Shown: one piece after another, positions 35,791 to 39,111 of the stretch | How the letters are laid out: each line of letters starts with the position of its first letter | Numbering within the stretch: position 1 is the stretch's first letter | From: an uncultured Clostridia bacterium | GTDB taxonomy: Bacteria; Bacillota; Clostridia; TANB77; CAG-508 | Direction of reading: 5' to 3' | DNA: 39,111 bases | NCBI GenBank assembly: GCA_947630255.1 | Contig: CANRGU010000001.1 | Coordinates: 1-39,111 of the forward strand | Notes under the pieces: generated by a model | What the model was told of the DNA's origin: nothing | Database searches by the model: none | What the model saw: only the letters and a program-made list of their open reading frames with translations | Position numbers and translations under genes: made by a program

Positions 35791-36933
35791 ATGAGATTTA
35801 TACATATAGCAGATGTTCATTTTGATAGTCCATTTAATGTATTAACAAATAAAATGGATTTTGGAACAAAAAGAAGATTAGAGCAAAGAGAAGCATTTAG
35901 AAAAGCAATTGAATATATTTCTAATGAAAAAATCCCCTATCTATTTATTGCAGGGGATTTATATGACCAAGATAATGTAAGAGAAAGTACTATAAAATTT
36001 ATTAATGATTTATTTAAAACAATACCAAATACTAAAATATTTATTTCTCCGGGAAATCATGATCCATATTTAAAAAATTCTTTTTATAATACATTTAATT
36101 GGAATGAAAATGTAACTATATTTAAAGATGAAATACAAAAAATAGAATTAAAAGATGTAGATGTATATGGATATGGATTTTCTTCTTTTTATTGTTCAGA
36201 TTCTAAAGTAGAAGAAATAAAAATAAAAAATAAAGAAAAAATAAATATTTTATTAGTACATGGAGCATTAGACTCAAGCAAAACTAGTGATGCCCAATAT
36301 AATCCAATAAGTACAAGTAAATTAAAAGAAATTGGATTTGATTATGTAGCTCTTGGACATATACATAAGAGAACAGAAGAAAATCAATATAATTTTATTT
36401 ATCCAGGTTCTATGATTTCATTTGGTTTTGATGAATTAGGTGAACATGGAATGTTAGATGTAATTTTAGAAAAAAATAATTTAATAAATGAAAATAATTT
36501 AGAAAATAATGAAATAAATAATTTAATAAATAAAAAAATAAAAAATAATTTAACAAAAATAAACTTTATTAAATTAGATAATAGAATTTTTGAAGAAAAA
36601 AATATAAATATTTCAGAAATAAATTCACAAGAAGAATTAATTGAAAAAATAAATTCAATAAAAATAAATAAAAATAATTTTATTAAAATAATATTTGAAG
36701 GAAAAAAGAATATAGAGATAAATGAAAATGAAATATGTAAACTAATAGCAAACGAAAATATTTTAAAAATTGAAGATAAATCTGAAATAAAATATAATTT
36801 TGACCAATTGGCAATGCAAAACAATTTAAAAGGTATCTTCGTAAAAAGAATGTTAGAAAGGTTAAATGAAGAAGGCGCTGATGAAAAAGCAATAAAAAAG
36901 GCAATGGAAATTGGTTTGAAGTCATTTGAATAA
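35791..36933 (+). CDS. SbcD/YhaO-like metallophosphoesterase (DNA repair nuclease)
   Basis: A 380-residue Mre11-type protein. Metal-binding motifs are DVH at 8-10, AGDLYD at 54-59, GNHD at 88-91, LVHG near 155 and GHIHKR near 190. The C-terminal part (about 230-350) is very rich in Asn, Lys, Ile and Glu with few other residues. The partner ATPase at 37482 has membrane segments in its coiled coil, so the pair looks more like YhaO/YhaN than classical SbcD/SbcC. AAGGAG precedes the ATG. An unusually long 548-bp gap separates it from its partner. Confidence 0.87.
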   Translation: MRFIHIADVHFDSPFNVLTNKMDFGTKRRLEQREAFRKAIEYISNEKIPYLFIAGDLYDQDNVRESTIKFINDLFKTIPNTKIFISPGNHDPYLKNSFYNTFNWNENVTIFKDEIQKIELKDVDVYGYGFSSFYCSDSKVEEIKIKNKEKINILLVHGALDSSKTSDAQYNPISTSKLKEIGFDYVALGHIHKRTEENQYNFIYPGSMISFGFDELGEHGMLDVILEKNNLINENNLENNEINNLINKKIKNNLTKINFIKLDNRIFEEKNINISEINSQEELIEKINSIKINKNNFIKIIFEGKKNIEINENEICKLIANENILKIEDKSEIKYNFDQLAMQNNLKGIFVKRMLERLNEEGADEKAIKKAMEIGLKSFE

Positions 36934-37481
36934 ATTGGTAAAAAAATTGGCAAAAGATTACAAAAAACAACCTGTGGATAACTTTGAAAAAACTTGGGAA
37001 ATAATGCATATATTAAATTTGAACTAGTATAAAAATCAAATTGAAAGAACAAAACAAAGAAGGCAAAAAACGTTAAAAATATTATGTATACCGACCCCGA
37101 AGAGGTAAAATAAGAAATTAAAGACGGTAAAGAAAATGTATAAAAAATATAAACAATTTTTGGAAGCAAAAAAAGTATAAATGAAAATAGCAAATTAAAT
37201 AATGTAGCAAAATATTATGTAAATAAAGCAAACGACATTTTTTATGTTAATCATAAAATGCAAAAAAATAATACCAATATCAACTTACAATTTGACAAGA
37301 TAAAAAACATTTTAAAACACAAAAAGTGAAAAAATAAAAATAAATAAAATTAATTGCAAAAATAATTTATAAAAAATAAAATAATAATAAAATAATTAAA
37401 ATAAGAAAATTAAAATAAAAAAATAAAACAATTAATTTAAATTAAAAAAGAAAAATAATATAAAAATTAGAAGGTGATTTT
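36934..37481. other. 548-bp intergenic stretch, no supported gene
   Basis: All frames are broken by frequent stops. The part up to about 37330 has mixed composition with a small GC-richer patch near 37090-37107; the part from about 37320 is almost pure A/T. One frame near 37021-37330 reads protein-like (TDPEEVK, then a DIFYVNHKM stretch) with several TAA/TGA stops, so a decayed gene is possible. One perfect DnaA-box-like 9-mer lies at 36973-36981. I see no convincing RNA gene, terminator or repeat. Confidence 0.4.
36973..36981 (-). promoter_or_regulatory. Single DnaA-box-like 9-mer
   Basis: TGTGGATAA, the reverse complement of TTATCCACA, matches the DnaA box consensus. It is alone in the gap with no cluster around it, so an origin is unlikely. 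It may be chance. Confidence 0.25.
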
Positions 37482-39111
37482 TTGAAAATAAATTATTTAA
37501 AAATAAATGAATTTGGAAAATTAAAAAATAAAGAAATAAATTTAAATGATAATATTAATTTAATATATGGAAAAAACGAAACAGGAAAAACTACTATTTT
37601 AAAATTTATTTCTTCAATGTTTTATGGAGTATCAAAAAATAAAAATGGAAAAGAAATATCAGACTATGACAAATACAAACCTTGGAAGGGTGAAGATTTT
37701 TCTGGAAAAATTAATTATGAATTAGATAATAATAACAAATACGAAGTATTTAGAGAATTTTCAAAAAAGAATCCTAAAATATATAATGAAAAATTAGAGG
37801 ATATTTCAAAAGAATTTAATATAGATAAAACAAAAGGAAATCAATTTTTTTATGATCAAACAAAAATAGATGAAACTTTATTTTGTTCTACAAATTTAGT
37901 AGAACAAGCAAATATTGTATTAGATAATAATAATCAAAATATATTAACACAAAAAATAGCTAATATTTTATCATCAGGTGAAGATAATGTTTCATATAAA
38001 AAGGTAATGAATAATTTATCCAAAAAATTATTAGAGGAAGTAGGAACTGAAAGAAGTTTAGATAGACCATTAAATAAAGCCCAAGAAGAATTTAATAAAT
38101 TAAATAATATTATTCAGGAATTAAATAATATTAACGAAAAAAATAATGAATTAAAAATACAACAAGAAGAAATAAATGCACAAATTAAAAATATAGAAAA
38201 AGAAATAGAAATATTAAAAGAAATAAAAATAATAAAAGAATATGAAGAAAAAGAAAATGAAAAAATAAAAATAAATAATAATATAAAAAATGAATTTAAT
38301 GAAAAAATAAATAATTTAAAAAATAAAATAAAAAATAATTCCGAAAATAAAAATAAAATAGAAAATAAAAAATTAAATATAATTAATTTATTTTTTATAA
38401 CAATATTAATTATAGTAAATATTTTAATAAATTTTATTAATTTATCGAAAGCTTTCGATTTTTCAATAATATATTTTACAATTATTTATTTAATAATTAA
38501 TTTATTAATTTATTTAAAAAATAAAATAAATAATAAAAAAATAAATAAAATAAAAAATATTGAAAAAATAAAAATAGAAAAAGAAATAGAAATTTTAGAA
38601 GAAAATATTGAAAATAAAAATAAAGAAATAAAAAATATAGAAGACGATTTATTAAAAATAAATAATAATAAAATAAAAGAAATAAAAAATAAATATAAAG
38701 AAGAAATTAATCAAAGTGATTTAGAAGAATTATTAAATAAAAATTTAAATGAAATAAATAATAATTTAGAATATTTAAATAAAATATTTAATAATAAAAG
38801 AATAGAAATAAATAGTATTAATATAGAAGAAAAAAATATTAATGAAAAATTAGAAAAAAAATTAGAGTATGAAGAAAGAATAAAATATTTAGAGGAAAGA
38901 ATAAAGGAATTATATAGTTTAGAAAAAAGCATAAATATTGCAAAAGAAACATTAGAAGAAGCTTATAATGAAATTAAAAGTAATGTAACACCTAAATTTA
39001 CAAAAGATCTATCATTATTAATAGATAAAATCTCAAATGGAAAATATAAAAAGGCAAACTTCGATGCAGATAAAGGGCTAATTATAGAAAGAGAAGATGG
39101 AGAATATATAA
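37482..39111 (+). CDS. YhaN/SbcC-like AAA ATPase, 5' part
   Basis: The frame opens at TTG 37482 after AAGGTGAT and runs off the window at about 543 residues. Walker A GKNETGKTT is at 30-38, preceded by LKINEFGKLKN, the usual start of YhaN-like SMC/RecN-type ATPases. A long coiled coil rich in Lys, Glu, Asn and Ile follows. Two hydrophobic segments near residues 300-322 and 325-345 interrupt it, as known for membrane-associated YhaN proteins. FTKDLSLLIDKISNGKYKK near the visible end leads toward the C-terminal ATPase half. It pairs with the nuclease upstream. The TTG start is supported by spacing to the RBS. Confidence 0.83.
   Translation, partial: MKINYLKINEFGKLKNKEINLNDNINLIYGKNETGKTTILKFISSMFYGVSKNKNGKEISDYDKYKPWKGEDFSGKINYELDNNNKYEVFREFSKKNPKIYNEKLEDISKEFNIDKTKGNQFFYDQTKIDETLFCSTNLVEQANIVLDNNNQNILTQKIANILSSGEDNVSYKKVMNNLSKKLLEEVGTERSLDRPLNKAQEEFNKLNNIIQELNNINEKNNELKIQQEEINAQIKNIEKEIEILKEIKIIKEYEEKENEKIKINNNIKNEFNEKINNLKNKIKNNSENKNKIENKKLNIINLFFITILIIVNILINFINLSKAFDFSIIYFTIIYLIINLLIYLKNKINNKKINKIKNIEKIKIEKEIEILEENIENKNKEIKNIEDDLLKINNNKIKEIKNKYKEEINQSDLEELLNKNLNEINNNLEYLNKIFNNKRIEINSINIEEKNINEKLEKKLEYEERIKYLEERIKELYSLEKSINIAKETLEEAYNEIKSNVTPKFTKDLSLLIDKISNGKYKKANFDADKGLIIEREDGEYI

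Noticed and set aside
36973..36981. Replication origin at the DnaA-box-like site
   Set aside because: Only one box is visible and no dnaA, dnaN or box cluster is nearby.
36399..37193. Long open frame on the minus strand across the nuclease gene and gap
   Set aside because: It is antisense to a well-supported gene and its hydrophobic Phe/Ile/Ser-rich content is the expected reverse image of A-rich coding DNA.
1..39111. tRNA, rRNA, CRISPR arrays, insertion sequences, prophage genes
   Set aside because: No cloverleaf-like stretches, regularly spaced repeats, transposase motifs or phage genes were seen on either strand.

Overview
The window looks like a very AT-rich Bacillota genome, probably an uncultured low-GC clostridial lineage. 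Evidence: strong AGGAGG-type ribosome binding sites, sigma-A promoters of TTGACA/TATAAT type, teichoic-acid genes, MurF-Ddl-YqeK order, and a YhaO/YhaN-like nuclease pair. Taxonomy below phylum is inference. Most of the window is a large cell-envelope polysaccharide / teichoic acid locus; the last 6.5 kb is housekeeping.

Layout. (A) 1-6201, minus: TagO/WecA-like initiating transferase, a CDP-glycerol transferase, a Wzx-like flippase, two paralogous family 2 glycosyltransferases and the start of an O-antigen ligase/polymerase-like protein. (B-D) 6332-13851, minus, three transcription units: two SGNH (DltD/AlgJ-like) proteins, a VOC protein, an SDR, a MaoC-like hydratase, an MBOAT acyltransferase, an acyl carrier protein and an FkbH-like HAD-IIIC protein. 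Together these resemble a Dlt-like system that charges an acyl group on a carrier protein and moves it across the membrane onto a glycan, with FkbH in place of DltA. (E) 14036-19064, minus: tandem LicD, NAD-dependent epimerase, GatZ/KbaZ-like protein and an IspD/TarI-like cytidylyltransferase, probably a CDP-activated substituent pathway. (F) 19285-24729, plus, divergent from E: two CDP-glycerol transferases, an acyltransferase, TagD, and the TagG/TagH ABC exporter. (G) 24886-32530, plus: an epimerase/TIM-barrel fusion, an FAD oxidoreductase, two GtrB/CsbB-like glycosyltransferases and a YfhO-like membrane protein, probably a second glycan-decoration pathway. (H) 32686-39111, plus: murF, ddl, yqeK, a SbcD/YhaO-like nuclease and a partial YhaN-like ATPase.

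The most striking observation concerns reading frame. Three intact-looking genes (fkbH-like, tagG, murF) are each interrupted by one extra C. In every case the zero-frame codon at the break is CGG, and skipping its C restores the frame by reading a GGN glycine codon. In tagG and murF that glycine is a conserved family residue; in murF it lies in the ATP-binding loop of an essential enzyme. A by-eye scan found no other in-frame CGG in any gene of the window. This suggests +1 frameshifting at an unassigned or very slowly decoded CGG codon, unless all three are sequencing errors.
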